In this document: piece by piece, positions 30,004 to 39,185 of the stretch
Layout: the number at the start of each line of letters is the position of its first letter
How positions within the stretch are numbered: position 1 is the first letter of the stretch
Source of the DNA: Rhizobiaceae bacterium
GTDB lineage: Bacteria; Pseudomonadota; Alphaproteobacteria; Rhizobiales; Rhizobiaceae
Assembly (NCBI GenBank): GCA_017643025.1
Contig: JAEPOG010000007.1
Span: forward strand, 1-64,000
Direction of reading: 5' to 3'
DNA: 64,000 bases
Translations under genes and position numbers: made by a program
Notes under the pieces: model-generated
Seen by the model: the letters and a program-made list of their open reading frames with translations, nothing else
Told to the model about the DNA's origin: nothing
The model's database searches: none

Positions 30004-31245
30004 TCAGCGCATTTCTTTGCGTGCGTTGTAGACGTTCCAGATCAGGATCGGCGTCACCAGCAGCATGATCACGATTGCCGCGGCCGATCCCACGCCCCAG
30101 TCATTGGCGCGGAACAGCTTGTCGTACATGTAGTTGGCGAGGACCTGCGTCTCCCACTGGCCATTGGTCATGGCGAAGACGATGTCGAAGATCTTCAGCA
30201 CGACCAGCGTGATCGTGGTCCACACCACGACGATGGTGCCCATGATCTGCGGTATCTTGATCTTGAAGAAGATGTCGAACGGGTTGGCGCCGTCGATGAT
30301 GGCCGCCTCGATGGTCTCCTCCGGGATGCCGCGCAGGGCCGCCGAAAGGATGACCATGGCGAAGCCGGTCTGAATCCAGATCAACACCACCATGAGGAAG
30401 AAATTGTTCCAGAACGGAATGGTCAGCCAGGTCTGCGGCTGGCCGTAGGGCAGCGCCACCGTGAACAGCGAATAGATCGAGTTGAGCGACAGCCACAGCA
30501 GCCAGGCGGCTCCGACCGCCACGACGATCCGCAACGGCAGCGCCCACCATGCAGGCTTTCCGCGCTCGTTCTCGCCCCAGATCAGCGGGCGCAGCGACAG
30601 ATAGATGCCGTAGAGCATGAAGGCGGCGAAGGCGAGCAAGATGGCGGCGGGCAGCAACCGGAGGAAGATCACTGCCCACGCGCCGCCATCAAACGACAAC
30701 CACACGGCGTTCAGAACTCCGATCTGATCCTGATCGACCGCGCGGGTGTCGTAAACCAGCTTGAAGATCACCGAAGCGCCGACGAACGAGATCGCCATCG
30801 GCATGAAGATCAGCGACTTGGCGATGTTGCCCCAGCTGATCCTGTCCGTGAGTTGGGCGACCAGCAGGCCGGCCGCGGTCGACGCAGCAGGCACAACGAT
30901 CAGCCACAGCATGTTGTTTTTCATCGCTTCCCAGAATTTCGGCTCGGCCGCCATCTGGGAATAGTTGTCGAAGCCGACGAAGGCGCCGCCGGCGCTGCGG
31001 TCGGTGAAGGAAAGCCGCAGCGTCTCGAAAACCGGGTAGGCGAGGTAGAGGCCCAGAGCGAAAATCGCCGGGAACAGGAAAAGCCAGGGCCGTATCTGGT
31101 TGGCGCGATTGATGTTGCGCCCTGCGTTCGGCCCCTTGGCCGGATACAGCACCCGGTCCAGGAACTGATTGGACAGGTAGAAGTATCCCAGGCAGCCGCC
31201 GACACCGACGACGATTGTTATCAAGCCTTGAATTGCCGGATTCAT
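30004..31245 (-). CDS. aglF: Alpha-glucoside ABC transporter permease
   Basis: The 413-aa MalF-type permease has an N-terminal membrane span (residues 5-25), a cytoplasmic connector, then the core with the EAA loop (EETIEAAIIDGANPFDIFFK). A second amphipathic region at about 225-260 adds membrane segments. The ATG follows GGGGAGGACGCC. It is separated from aglE by 136 nt containing a hairpin, then runs into aglG, aglA and aglK. Confidence 0.92.
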   Translation of the reverse strand: MNPAIQGLITIVVGVGGCLGYFYLSNQFLDRVLYPAKGPNAGRNINRANQIRPWLFLFPAIFALGLYLAYPVFETLRLSFTDRSAGGAFVGFDNYSQMAAEPKFWEAMKNNMLWLIVVPAASTAAGLLVAQLTDRISWGNIAKSLIFMPMAISFVGASVIFKLVYDTRAVDQDQIGVLNAVWLSFDGGAWAVIFLRLLPAAILLAFAAFMLYGIYLSLRPLIWGENERGKPAWWALPLRIVVAVGAAWLLWLSLNSIYSLFTVALPYGQPQTWLTIPFWNNFFLMVVLIWIQTGFAMVILSAALRGIPEETIEAAIIDGANPFDIFFKIKIPQIMGTIVVVWTTITLVVLKIFDIVFAMTNGQWETQVLANYMYDKLFRANDWGVGSAAAIVIMLLVTPILIWNVYNARKEMR

Positions 31246-31324
31246 GGCGTCCTCCCCGCAACCACGGCTCGCGAAAGGCCCGATTTCAGGCCATTGCAGC
31301 CATGGACTTCACTGTGCCCGGTCA

Positions 31325-31349
31325 CCGTCCGGGGCAGTGCCCCGAACGG
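31325..31349 (-). terminator. Intercistronic hairpin between aglE and aglF
   Basis: An 11-bp inverted repeat with one mismatch and a 3-nt loop (GGGGC-AGT-GCCCC core) lies 33 nt after the aglE stop. No U-run follows, so it more likely protects the upstream aglE mRNA or attenuates than fully terminates. Confidence 0.6.
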
Positions 31350-31381
31350 TATTTCGTGTCAGGCGCGACCGCGCCCTGCGC

Positions 31382-32656
31382 TTACTTCAGCGCGTCCCAG
31401 GAGGCCTGGATTTCGGCGGCGACTTCTTCGGCAGACTTGCCGCCCGTGTAGTCGACCATGCCGGTCCAGAACGAACCCGCGCCGACGCCGCCGGGCATAA
31501 GGTCCGATCCGTCGAAGCGGAAGGTGGTGGCGTTGAGCAGGATCTCGTTCATCTTCCTCAGCGTCGGATCACCGAAGGCATCGGGATTGACGCCCTTGAA
31601 CGGGGTCAGGAAGCCCTTGCGCGCCATCCAGGTCTCATGTGCTTCCGGCGTCTGCAGGAAGGCGATGAGATCATGCGCGGCCTGGTTTTCGTTGGTGATG
31701 ACCCAGGTCGTGCCGGCGCCCAGCACCGGAGTGCCGAGATCCTTGTCGGCATAGGCCGGGAAGTAGAAGAAGTCGGCATCAACGCCAACCTCGGTGCCCT
31801 CCGGGAAGAAGGCCGGAATGAACGACGCCTGATGGTGCATGTAGCACTGTGGCGGCGACGAGAAGAGGCCCTTCGGCGAGTCGCGGAAGTCGGTCGACGA
31901 GACTGCGCCTGCGCCGCCAGCAACGAAATCGTCATTGCGAGCGAACCAGCCGAATTCCTCGATGGCCGCAATCACCTTCGGATCGTCGAACTTCAGCTCG
32001 TTCGCAACCCAGGCGTCGTAGTCCTCAGCCGACTGAGTGCGCAGCATCAGGTCCTCGACCCAGTCGGTAGCCGGCCAGCCTGTGGCCGCGCCCGAACCCA
32101 GCCCGATGCACCACGGCGTCTCGCCGTCGGCGACGATCTGCTCGGTCAGCGCCTTGAGGTCTTCCATCGTCTCCGGCACTTCGTAGCCGGCGTCCTCGAA
32201 ATTCTCCGGCACGTACCAGACGAGCGACTTCACGTCGTTCTTGTACGGAAAGCCGTAGAAATGCTCAGCGCCGTCCTGGCCCTTGTAGGTGCCAAGCGCA
32301 ACCCAGGAATCGCCCGCCGCATAGTTCTCGCGCAGCCAGTCGGCCGTGCCGTCAGCTAGCGGCGTCAGAAAGCCGCGAGCGGCCATGTCGGAAGCGAGGC
32401 CCGGCTGCGGGAATGCCGCGACGTTCGGAGCCGACCCGGCTTCCATGTCGACGACGATTTGCTGCTCGAAGCTATCGGAGCCGACGTAACGCACATCGTG
32501 ACCGGACTGGTCAGCGAAAACCTTCAGAACGGCCTCGACGTTCTCCTGGTCCGGGCCAAGCCACGGACCGAACACGGTGAGCTGCTCGGCATAGGCCGAA
32601 CCCGCAAACCCGGTGACGGCGATAGCCGCAACACCTGCACACAAAAGCTTTTTCAT
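31382..32656 (-). CDS. aglE: Alpha-glucoside ABC transporter substrate-binding protein
   Basis: The start is the ATG at 32656 (MKKLLCAGVAAIAV), after GGGAGGTG. The 424-aa precursor has a Sec signal peptide cleaved near GSAYA-EQLTVF and a family-1 binding-protein fold. The mature domain carries typical segments FGPWLGPDQENVEAVLK and FPYKNDVKSLVWY. It is the first gene of aglEFGAK and binds alpha-glucosides in the periplasm. A CAAAGCGCTTTG operator lies about 75 nt upstream, so AglR should control it. Confidence 0.93.
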   Translation of the reverse strand: MKKLLCAGVAAIAVTGFAGSAYAEQLTVFGPWLGPDQENVEAVLKVFADQSGHDVRYVGSDSFEQQIVVDMEAGSAPNVAAFPQPGLASDMAARGFLTPLADGTADWLRENYAAGDSWVALGTYKGQDGAEHFYGFPYKNDVKSLVWYVPENFEDAGYEVPETMEDLKALTEQIVADGETPWCIGLGSGAATGWPATDWVEDLMLRTQSAEDYDAWVANELKFDDPKVIAAIEEFGWFARNDDFVAGGAGAVSSTDFRDSPKGLFSSPPQCYMHHQASFIPAFFPEGTEVGVDADFFYFPAYADKDLGTPVLGAGTTWVITNENQAAHDLIAFLQTPEAHETWMARKGFLTPFKGVNPDAFGDPTLRKMNEILLNATTFRFDGSDLMPGGVGAGSFWTGMVDYTGGKSAEEVAAEIQASWDALK

Positions 32657-32729
32657 AAGCACCTCCCTGGAAACAATCGAACCGCCGGTGTTCCCCACCC
32701 GCGCTGCGTGCGCCAATTCGCAAGCTATT

Positions 32730-32741
32730 CAAAGCGCTTTG
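32730..32741. promoter_or_regulatory. AglR operator 1 (aglE side)
   Basis: CAAAGCGCTTTG is a perfect 12-bp palindrome of the LacI type, about 75 nt before the aglE start. Confidence 0.82.
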
Positions 32742-32940
32742 GCTACCCGCATTCTCGCCAGCCTTCCTTTCTAGAGTCAAGTGGCGTCGAGACCTAATCG
32801 GTTTAGATGCGCATTATTGATGCACTGCAGCGGTATTGCTGTGCAGCGCAGCACAATTGAGGCTTCAAATGATCCGGACCAGGCCGTATGAATTGGTTAT
32901 GGAATTGACGTATCCCGGCGCGCTTTCCGGGAGTGAATTG

Positions 32941-32950
32941 AAAGCGCTTT
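32941..32950. promoter_or_regulatory. AglR operator 2 (aglR side)
   Basis: AAAGCGCTTT repeats the core of operator 1 exactly, 20 nt before the aglR start and 210 bp from operator 1. The position would give autorepression. Confidence 0.8.
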
Positions 32951-32969
32951 GGGAGTTCTGGAGCGGGCC

Positions 32970-34019
32970 GTGAACCTGAAGCAGCTGTCCGGCCTTCTGA
33001 ATCTGTCCCAAACGACCGTGAGCCGGGCGCTCAACGGATATCCCGAAGTTTCGGAAGACACGCGGCGGCGCGTCATCGAAGCGGCGAAACGCCACGGCTA
33101 CCGGCCAAACCCGAGCGCGCGCCGGCTGGCCACCGGCAAAGCGGGCATGATCGGTTACGTCATGCCGACCGGAGACAGCGTCGATATCGACGCGCATTTC
33201 GTCGAATTCCTGTCCGGCATCGGCGACTATGCCAGAGGCCACGAACTCGACCTGGCGCTCAGCCCTACCAGCCCCGGCGACGAGGAGACGACCTACCGCC
33301 GGATCGTCGCAAACCAGCAGGTCGACGCGGTCTACATCTCATCGCCGAACATTGCCGACCGCCGGATACAACTGGTCGAGATGCTGGGCATTCCCTACAT
33401 CGTGCACGGCCGCTCGGAGGGCCTCGACTTCCGCTTCCCTTTTCTCGACATCGACAATGAGGGTGCGTTCCACGCCGCCACGCGGCTTCTCCTTCAGCTC
33501 GGGCACGAACGCATTGCGCTGGTGAATGGCGACGCCGGCAAGACTTTCGCGGCGCACCGCGAAAGGGGCGTACGCCGGGCGCTCGAAAGCCAGGGTCTCG
33601 CACTTCAGGATCGGCTGTTGAGCTCCGCGACCATGACTGAGGAGAACGGGTACAGGACCGCCAAGCGGCTGATGCAGGAGGCGGAGCGCCCGACCGCCAT
33701 CATCTGTTCGAGCCTGATGCAGGCACTGGGTGTCTTGCGCGCCGCGTCGGATGAAGGGCTTTCGATCCCCGAGGACATATCCGTCATCTCGCATGACGAC
33801 GTTTTCCCGTTCCTAAAGCCGGAAGGGTTCGCCACCCCGCTGACGACAACATGCTCGCCGATCCGCGCGGCGGGCGAGCGGATAGCAGAGCGGCTCGTCG
33901 CCCGCATCGCCGAGAGCGAGACCGGGCCGGTCGAGGAGGTGTGGCCGGTCGACCTGATCGTGCGTGGCTCGGTGGGACGGGCGCCGGAGAACCGCAGACG
34001 CCGCGCGAGTCGGAATTGA
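32970..34019 (+). CDS. aglR: LacI family regulator of the alpha-glucoside operon
   Basis: I choose the GTG at 32970 (VNLKQLSGLLNLSQ), 7 nt after GGAG; a TTG at 32949 is possible, but it overlaps the operator. The 349-aa product has a LacI helix-turn-helix (LNLSQTTVSRALNGYPEVSE) right at its N-terminus, the hinge YRPNPSARRLATGK and a sugar-sensor domain. It faces aglEFGAK with AAAGCGCTTT sites on both sides of the divergent region. In rhizobia AglR represses aglEFGAK (established). An Arg-rich C-terminal tail (ENRRRRASRN) is unusual but short. Confidence 0.91.
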   Translation: MNLKQLSGLLNLSQTTVSRALNGYPEVSEDTRRRVIEAAKRHGYRPNPSARRLATGKAGMIGYVMPTGDSVDIDAHFVEFLSGIGDYARGHELDLALSPTSPGDEETTYRRIVANQQVDAVYISSPNIADRRIQLVEMLGIPYIVHGRSEGLDFRFPFLDIDNEGAFHAATRLLLQLGHERIALVNGDAGKTFAAHRERGVRRALESQGLALQDRLLSSATMTEENGYRTAKRLMQEAERPTAIICSSLMQALGVLRAASDEGLSIPEDISVISHDDVFPFLKPEGFATPLTTTCSPIRAAGERIAERLVARIAESETGPVEEVWPVDLIVRGSVGRAPENRRRRASRN

Positions 34020-34094
34020 CGGCCGCGCGCATCCGATGCAGTTGACAGGGCGGAGGCTGGCCGCGAAGTTGCCCGCACTATTCCCGGAGGTCCG

Positions 34095-34331
34095 ATGCGC
34101 GCCGTTTTCGTCCAGTTGCAGTGCCAGCCAGGCAAGACCTACGAGGTTGCCGACGCGCTCTTCGAGCGCGAGATCGTGTCCGAACTCTATTCGACCAGCG
34201 GCGACTACGATTTGCTGATGAAGCTCTACGTCGACGACGGCCAGGACATCGGCAAGTTCATCAACGACAATGTCGCCAATGTGCCCGGCATCGTGCGCTC
34301 GTTGACGACGCTGACCTTCAAGGCGTTTTAG
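34095..34331 (+). CDS. Stand-alone Lrp/AsnC ligand-binding (RAM) domain protein
   Basis: The 78-aa product is an alpha-beta ferredoxin-like RAM domain (VFVQLQCQPGKTYEVADAL...TSGDYDLLMKLYV) without the helix-turn-helix found in full Lrp/AsnC regulators. Such small proteins form decamers or octamers and bind amino acids; their role may be as sensors or as partners of full-length Lrp proteins. The ATG follows CCCGGAGG. It lies between aglR and fpr and converges on fpr with a 9-nt gap. Whether it regulates fpr or hyuAB is not known. Confidence 0.87.
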   Translation: MRAVFVQLQCQPGKTYEVADALFEREIVSELYSTSGDYDLLMKLYVDDGQDIGKFINDNVANVPGIVRSLTTLTFKAF

Positions 34332-34340
34332 GGAACGGCT

Positions 34341-35168
34341 TCAGCCGACGAAGGCGCGTTCGACCACGAAATCGCCCGGCGTCGAGACCGAGCCTTCCTT
34401 GAGGCCCGCCTTCTCCACCAGCGCCTTGACGTCCTTCAGCATTTCCATCGAGCCGCAGATCATCGCCCTGTCGGTTTCCGGGTTGAGCGGCTCGACGCCA
34501 AGCTCGCGGAAGAACGAGCCGTCTTCGATACGCGAGGTAATGCGGCCCTTCACCGGGAAGTCCTCGCGGGTGCAGGCGGCGACATAGCGCAGCCGGCCCT
34601 CGGTGAATTCACCGATCAGCGGGTCGTTGACGATGTCGCGGACGAGATTGTCGCCATACTGCAGGTCGGCGACATCGCGGCAAGTATTGGTGAGAATGAT
34701 CTCGTCGAACTTCTCGTAGGTCTCGGGGTCGCGGATCAGGCTGGCGAAGGGCGCGAGGCCGGTGCCGGTGGCGAACATGTAGACGCGCTTGGCCGGCGTC
34801 AGCGCGTCGACGATTAGCGTGCCCGTAGGCTTCTGCCGCATCAGGATGGTGTCGCCCGGCTGGATCTTCTGCAGATGCTGGGTGAGCGGACCGTCCTGAA
34901 CCTTGATCGAATAGAACTCGATCTCTTCGTCCCACGCCGGACTGGCGATGGAATAGGCGCGGAACACAGGCTTCTCGGCGTTGGGCAGGCCGATCATGAC
35001 GAACTCGCCCGAGCGGAAACGGAAGCTCTGCGGCCGCGTGATGCGGAAGGAGAACAGGCGATCGGTATAGTGCGTGACCGAAACCACCTTCTCGGCGAAG
35101 ACGCCGGAGGGGATCGGAAACTCGACTGGTTTGGCGGCGTCCAGATTGCCGGTTGCAACCGTGTTCAT
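34341..35168 (-). CDS. fpr: Ferredoxin-NADP(+) reductase
   Basis: The start is the ATG at 35168 (MNTVATGNLDAAKPVEF). The 275-aa product is a bacterial Fpr (FAD-binding beta-barrel with FRAYSIASP, then the NADP domain with MFATGTGLAPFASLIRD). It shuttles electrons between NADPH and ferredoxin or flavodoxin. The C-terminus DFVVERAFVG is the conserved alphaproteobacterial type. It is a single gene divergent from hyuA. It could supply reducing power to iron-sulfur enzymes such as the Hnr-like reductase, but that is inference from location only. Confidence 0.94.
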   Translation of the reverse strand: MNTVATGNLDAAKPVEFPIPSGVFAEKVVSVTHYTDRLFSFRITRPQSFRFRSGEFVMIGLPNAEKPVFRAYSIASPAWDEEIEFYSIKVQDGPLTQHLQKIQPGDTILMRQKPTGTLIVDALTPAKRVYMFATGTGLAPFASLIRDPETYEKFDEIILTNTCRDVADLQYGDNLVRDIVNDPLIGEFTEGRLRYVAACTREDFPVKGRITSRIEDGSFFRELGVEPLNPETDRAMICGSMEMLKDVKALVEKAGLKEGSVSTPGDFVVERAFVG

Positions 35169-35268
35169 GTTCGAAACCCCGATGTGCTGGGAGGTCGGAT
35201 CGGATCGTCTTGGGATCGCGATTTGGCGCGGCAAACCCTCGGGCAGCGGCGCGGCTTGTCAGTGAAAT

Positions 35269-35286
35269 TGATTAGTATACAAATGA
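35269..35286. promoter_or_regulatory. Shared operator, copy B (upstream of hyuAB)
   Basis: TGATTAGTATACAAATGA matches copy C (48480) at 15 of 18 positions and is itself an imperfect palindrome (7 of 9 half-site positions). It ends 78 nt before the hyuA start and lies in the fpr-hyuA divergent gap. Confidence 0.75.
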
Positions 35287-35364
35287 ATATTGCGTCAAGG
35301 CGACGGGGTGGAGCGGCGTTCCAAATTCGGCTTTCGATCGGGACGGATATTCCGGATTTCGGAG

Positions 35365-37431
35365 ATGAGCGAGCATACGGAGCCGGCTGGGGAATATGTG
35401 GTCGCGGGCATCGATGTCGGCGGCACTTTCACCGACCTGATCCTGGTCGATGCGCGAGCCGGCACCGTCAGGATCGCCAAAACTCCGACAACCGTCGACA
35501 ACCAGGCTGCGGGCGTCATCGCCGCGCTCGACGAAGCCGGCATGGCGGTTGGCGAGATCGACCTCATCGTCCACGGCACGACAACCACCACCAATGCGGT
35601 GCTGGAACGCCGACTGGCCAAGACCGGCATGATCACCACGCAGGGGTTCCGCGACGTGATCGAGCTTGGCCGACGCACGCGTCCGCAGCCTTACGGCATG
35701 ACCGGCACGTTCACGCCACTGATCCCGCGCAATCTCAGGCTCGAAGTGCCCGAGCGGATGGATGCACGCGGCAGGGTGCTGACCCCGCTCGACGAGGAGG
35801 CGATGCGGGCTGCCGTGCGTGCGCTGCTCGATGCCGGCTGCGAAACACTGGTGATCCACTTCCTTCATGCCTACGCCAATCCTGCGCACGAAATACGCGC
35901 TGCCGAGATCGCAGGGGAGCTCTGGCCTAACGAGCACATCACGACGGGACATTCGCTGCTGTCGGAGGCGCGCGAGTTCGAGCGCGGGGTGACGGCGGCC
36001 GTCAATGCCTCGGTGCAGCCGATCCTGAAGCGCTATGTCGAGCGACTGCGGAGCGAACTCGGCGGGCGCGGCTACGCCCGCGACTTCCTGATGATGAACG
36101 GCAATGGCGGCATGATCTCGTCGGCGCTTGTCGCCCGCGAGGCGGCCAAGACCGTGATGTCCGGGCCGGCGTCGGGCGTAATGGCGGCAGCGCATACGGG
36201 AGCACGGGCCGGCTTCCGCGACCTCATCAGCTACGACATGGGCGGCACCTCGACCGATGTCGCGCTGATACGCGACGCCAAGCCCGCCGTCTCCAACGAA
36301 ATCGAAATCGAATATGCGATGCCGATCCATGTGCCGATGGTCGACGTGCACACGCTCGGCGCTGGCGGCGGCTCGATCGCGCGCATCGACGAGGCGGGGC
36401 TGGTGCGTGTCGGCCCGGAAAGCGCGGGGGCGACGCCCGGACCCATATGCTACGGCCGCGGCGGAACGGAACCAACCATCACGGACGCCAATCTGGTGCT
36501 CGGCCGGCTGTCGCCGAAGAAGCTGCTCAGCGTCGATAGTCCGGTGACGCGCGAGGGTGTCGAAGCCGTGTTTGCCGAACGCATCGGACGGCACATCGGC
36601 AAGGACGGCACCGAAGCGGCGGGCGCCGTGCTGCAGATGGCCAATCTGAAAATGGCCGGCGCGGTGCGCATGGTGTCGCTCGCCAGAGGGCTCGATCCGC
36701 GCGACTTCGCGCTGTTCGCCTTCGGCGGCGCCGGCCCGCTGCATGCCACGGCCCTTGCGCGCGAACTCGGCATTCCAAAGGTGCTCGTGCCGGCCCGGCC
36801 GGGCATCACCAATGCGCTGGGATGCGTCGTGGCCGATCTCCGGCATGATTTCGTGCGCACGCTGAACCGGCCGCTGGCGGCGCTCGACCCGGTAACTGTG
36901 AAACAGGTGCTCGACGAGCAGAAGGCCGAGGGCCTGGACCAGATCGGCAAGGAAGCAGTGAAACCAAATGCCATCCGCTTCACGCATTCGGCCGACATGC
37001 AGTTCGTCGGCCAGACGCATCTGATCAATGTGCCGCTGCCTTCTGCCGAGATCGACATCGAGGCACTGCAGGCGCTTTTCGAGGAGGCCTATTTCGCCCG
37101 CTTCCGCGTGTCGCTGCCGGAAATCCGCGCCAACCTCGTCAACCTCAACACATCTGTCATCGGTGAGCGCGAGCCGATCGATCTGTCGCTCTTGATCGAC
37201 GCGGCAGGGCGCGCCGCAACGCTCGATGATGCGCTCAACGAGCGCCGGCCTGTGTGGTTCGGCGGTGCCTGGACCGACACGCCAGTCTATGCACGGGAGA
37301 AACTGCCGCTCGACGCGATAATCGAGGGACCAGCCATCCTGGAACAGCGCGACGCAACGACCGTGCTGGAACCCGGCGACCGGGCGATCAGCGATGCCGA
37401 CGGGAACCTGGCCATCGAGGTAGCAGCATGA
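35365..37431 (+). CDS. hyuA: Hydantoinase/oxoprolinase family protein, subunit A (ATP-dependent lactamase)
   Basis: The start is the ATG at 35365 (MSEHTEPAGEYVVAGID). The 688-aa product has the HyuA ASKHA-like nucleotide-binding motifs GIDVGGTFTD (15-24), HGTTTTTNAVLER and YDMGGTSTDVAL, and a full C-terminal region. HyuA/HyuB pairs use ATP to open cyclic amides: 5-oxoproline, N-methylhydantoin, caprolactam or acetophenone-type substrates. The gene is coupled to hyuB by ATGA. The shared operator upstream groups it with a Mo-hydroxylase operon, so the lactam product of that pathway is a plausible substrate. Confidence 0.9.
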   Translation: MSEHTEPAGEYVVAGIDVGGTFTDLILVDARAGTVRIAKTPTTVDNQAAGVIAALDEAGMAVGEIDLIVHGTTTTTNAVLERRLAKTGMITTQGFRDVIELGRRTRPQPYGMTGTFTPLIPRNLRLEVPERMDARGRVLTPLDEEAMRAAVRALLDAGCETLVIHFLHAYANPAHEIRAAEIAGELWPNEHITTGHSLLSEAREFERGVTAAVNASVQPILKRYVERLRSELGGRGYARDFLMMNGNGGMISSALVAREAAKTVMSGPASGVMAAAHTGARAGFRDLISYDMGGTSTDVALIRDAKPAVSNEIEIEYAMPIHVPMVDVHTLGAGGGSIARIDEAGLVRVGPESAGATPGPICYGRGGTEPTITDANLVLGRLSPKKLLSVDSPVTREGVEAVFAERIGRHIGKDGTEAAGAVLQMANLKMAGAVRMVSLARGLDPRDFALFAFGGAGPLHATALARELGIPKVLVPARPGITNALGCVVADLRHDFVRTLNRPLAALDPVTVKQVLDEQKAEGLDQIGKEAVKPNAIRFTHSADMQFVGQTHLINVPLPSAEIDIEALQALFEEAYFARFRVSLPEIRANLVNLNTSVIGEREPIDLSLLIDAAGRAATLDDALNERRPVWFGGAWTDTPVYAREKLPLDAIIEGPAILEQRDATTVLEPGDRAISDADGNLAIEVAA

Positions 37432-39173
37432 GCGCGCTCGACGCCATCACGCTTTCCGTCATCGAGGCCGGCCTGCAACAGGTTTGCGACGAGATGGACC
37501 TGGCCTTTTCACGCGCCGCCTTCTCACCCGTCATCGCCGAAGCATACGACCGCTCCGACGGCATCTACTCTGCCGAAGATGGCTCGTTGATCGCGCAGGG
37601 TCTGGGCGGCCTGCCGGTCTTTGTCGGCGTCATGCAGTATTCGACCCGCACGCTGATCGAGATGATCGCAGACGGCCGCTGCGGCAAGCCGGAACCGGGC
37701 GATATCTACATCGTGAACGATCCCTATCTCGGTGGCACGCATCTCATGGATGTGCGTTTCGCCATGCCGTTCTGGCGCGATGGCAAGATCTGGTGCTGGC
37801 TGTCCAACACCGGCCACTGGCCGGATATCGGCGGCTCGGTGCCGGGCGGCTTTTCCGCGTCCGCGACGGCGGTGGAGCAGGAAGGGCTGCGGCTGCCGCC
37901 TGTGAAGCTCTACAAGCGCGGCGAGCTCGACCCGGAAATCTACGCCATCATCACCTCCAACATCCGGGTCGCCGACCAACGCATCGGCGACATCAGGGCG
38001 CAGGCGGCGGCGCTCCATGTCGGTGCCGAGCGGCTTGCAGCCCTGCTCGACCGCTATGGCGACGAGACGGTGCAAGCGGCGATCGCGGAGTTGCGGCAGC
38101 GCGCCTCGACCCAGATGCGGGCCAGGATCGCGGCGATTGAGGACGGCGTCTACGTCGGTGAGGCGTTCGTCGATTCCGACGGCGTGGTGAACGAGCCGCT
38201 GCGCATCGCGCTGGCGATCGAGAAAAAGGGCGAGACGCTTACCTTCGACTTCGCCGGTTCCAGCCCGCCCTGCGCCGGGCCTATGAACTCGGTGCTGGCG
38301 ACCACGTTGTCGTCCGTCTACCTCGCCATACGACACATCTTCCCCGACGTGCCGCTTTCGGCCGGCGCGTTCGAGCCGCTGACGGTGAAGGACCCCGACG
38401 GCACGTTCCTGCACGCGAAATATCCGCGCCCGGTCTCGGGCTGCGCGGCGGAGGTGTCGCAGCGCATCGCGGAAGCCGTGTTTTCGGCCATGGTGAAGGC
38501 GGTGCCCGACCGGGTTACGGCGGCTCCGGCCGGCTCAAGCGGCAATTTCGGCCTTGGCGGGCACGATCCCGAGCGCGGGCGCGATTTCGTGCTCTACCAG
38601 ATTTCGGGCGGCGGCTATGGCGGCAATGCCGACCATGACGGGCTGACCAATGGCTGCTCGACTATCGGCATCTCGAAGTCGCCTCCGGTGGAGATCATGG
38701 AGCAGAACTACCCGGTGCTCTACCGCCGCTACGCATTGCGCGAGGGTTCGGGCGGCGCGGGAAAGCACCGTGGCGGCTTCGGTCTCGCCTATGAGGTGGA
38801 ACTGCTCAGGGGCAACGCCCGCGCGTCCTTCGTCATGGATCATGGCCGCTTCGGGCCGCAGGGAGTCCTTGGCGGTTCGGACGGCGGCGTGAACACGGTC
38901 AAGGTCTGGCGCGGCGGCGAGGCGCATGTGCCGGAACACCTGTCCAAGGAGCAGGACATCGAGCTTGCGGCGGGCGATCGCGTCGAGGTCGGCACGCCGG
39001 GCGGGGGCGGCTATGGCGACCCGTTCACACGCGACGCGAATGCCGTGGCGCGCGACGTGGCGCTCGGATATTATGAACGGGGCGAAGCGGAACGGCTGTT
39101 CGGCGTTGTGCTGACAAGCGACGGTTCCGTGGATTTGGCGTCGACACAAGCCCGGCGCGGGGGAACCAACTAA
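37428..39173 (+). CDS. hyuB: Hydantoinase B/oxoprolinase family protein, subunit B
   Basis: The ATG at 37428 overlaps the hyuA stop. The 581-aa product is the partner subunit, with family motifs NDPYLGGTHLMDV, SNTGHWPDIGG and EGSGGAGKHRGGFG and the closing GTPGGGGYGDP. In caprolactamase-type enzymes the B subunit carries the metal site for lactam hydrolysis (established for the family). There is no separate 5-oxoprolinase PxpABC context. The pair is followed after 12 nt by a small membrane protein gene that may be co-transcribed. Confidence 0.9.
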   Translation: MSALDAITLSVIEAGLQQVCDEMDLAFSRAAFSPVIAEAYDRSDGIYSAEDGSLIAQGLGGLPVFVGVMQYSTRTLIEMIADGRCGKPEPGDIYIVNDPYLGGTHLMDVRFAMPFWRDGKIWCWLSNTGHWPDIGGSVPGGFSASATAVEQEGLRLPPVKLYKRGELDPEIYAIITSNIRVADQRIGDIRAQAAALHVGAERLAALLDRYGDETVQAAIAELRQRASTQMRARIAAIEDGVYVGEAFVDSDGVVNEPLRIALAIEKKGETLTFDFAGSSPPCAGPMNSVLATTLSSVYLAIRHIFPDVPLSAGAFEPLTVKDPDGTFLHAKYPRPVSGCAAEVSQRIAEAVFSAMVKAVPDRVTAAPAGSSGNFGLGGHDPERGRDFVLYQISGGGYGGNADHDGLTNGCSTIGISKSPPVEIMEQNYPVLYRRYALREGSGGAGKHRGGFGLAYEVELLRGNARASFVMDHGRFGPQGVLGGSDGGVNTVKVWRGGEAHVPEHLSKEQDIELAAGDRVEVGTPGGGGYGDPFTRDANAVARDVALGYYERGEAERLFGVVLTSDGSVDLASTQARRGGTN

Positions 39174-39185
39174 CAGGTAGGGGTC

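Larger units (their letters stand above)
32657..32969. other. Divergent aglE/aglR regulatory region (313 nt)
   Basis: No gene is seen. It contains two AAAGCGCTTT operators (32731 and 32941) and the two divergent promoters. On the minus strand a possible -35, TTGACT (near 32775-32780), lies just upstream of the aglE-side operator. A short imperfect repeat around 32820-32860 (GCACTGCAGC / GTGCAGCGCAGCAC) has no assigned role. Confidence 0.6.

Noticed and set aside
35272..37020. Long open frame on the minus strand across hyuA
   Set aside because: It mirrors the hyuA codons of a GC-rich gene, has no plausible ribosome binding site or family motifs, and hyuA/hyuB are clearly real on the plus strand.
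35365..39173. HyuAB as a housekeeping 5-oxoprolinase
   Set aside because: Not excluded biochemically, but the shared operator with the Mo-hydroxylase operon and transporter makes a pathway-specific lactamase more likely.
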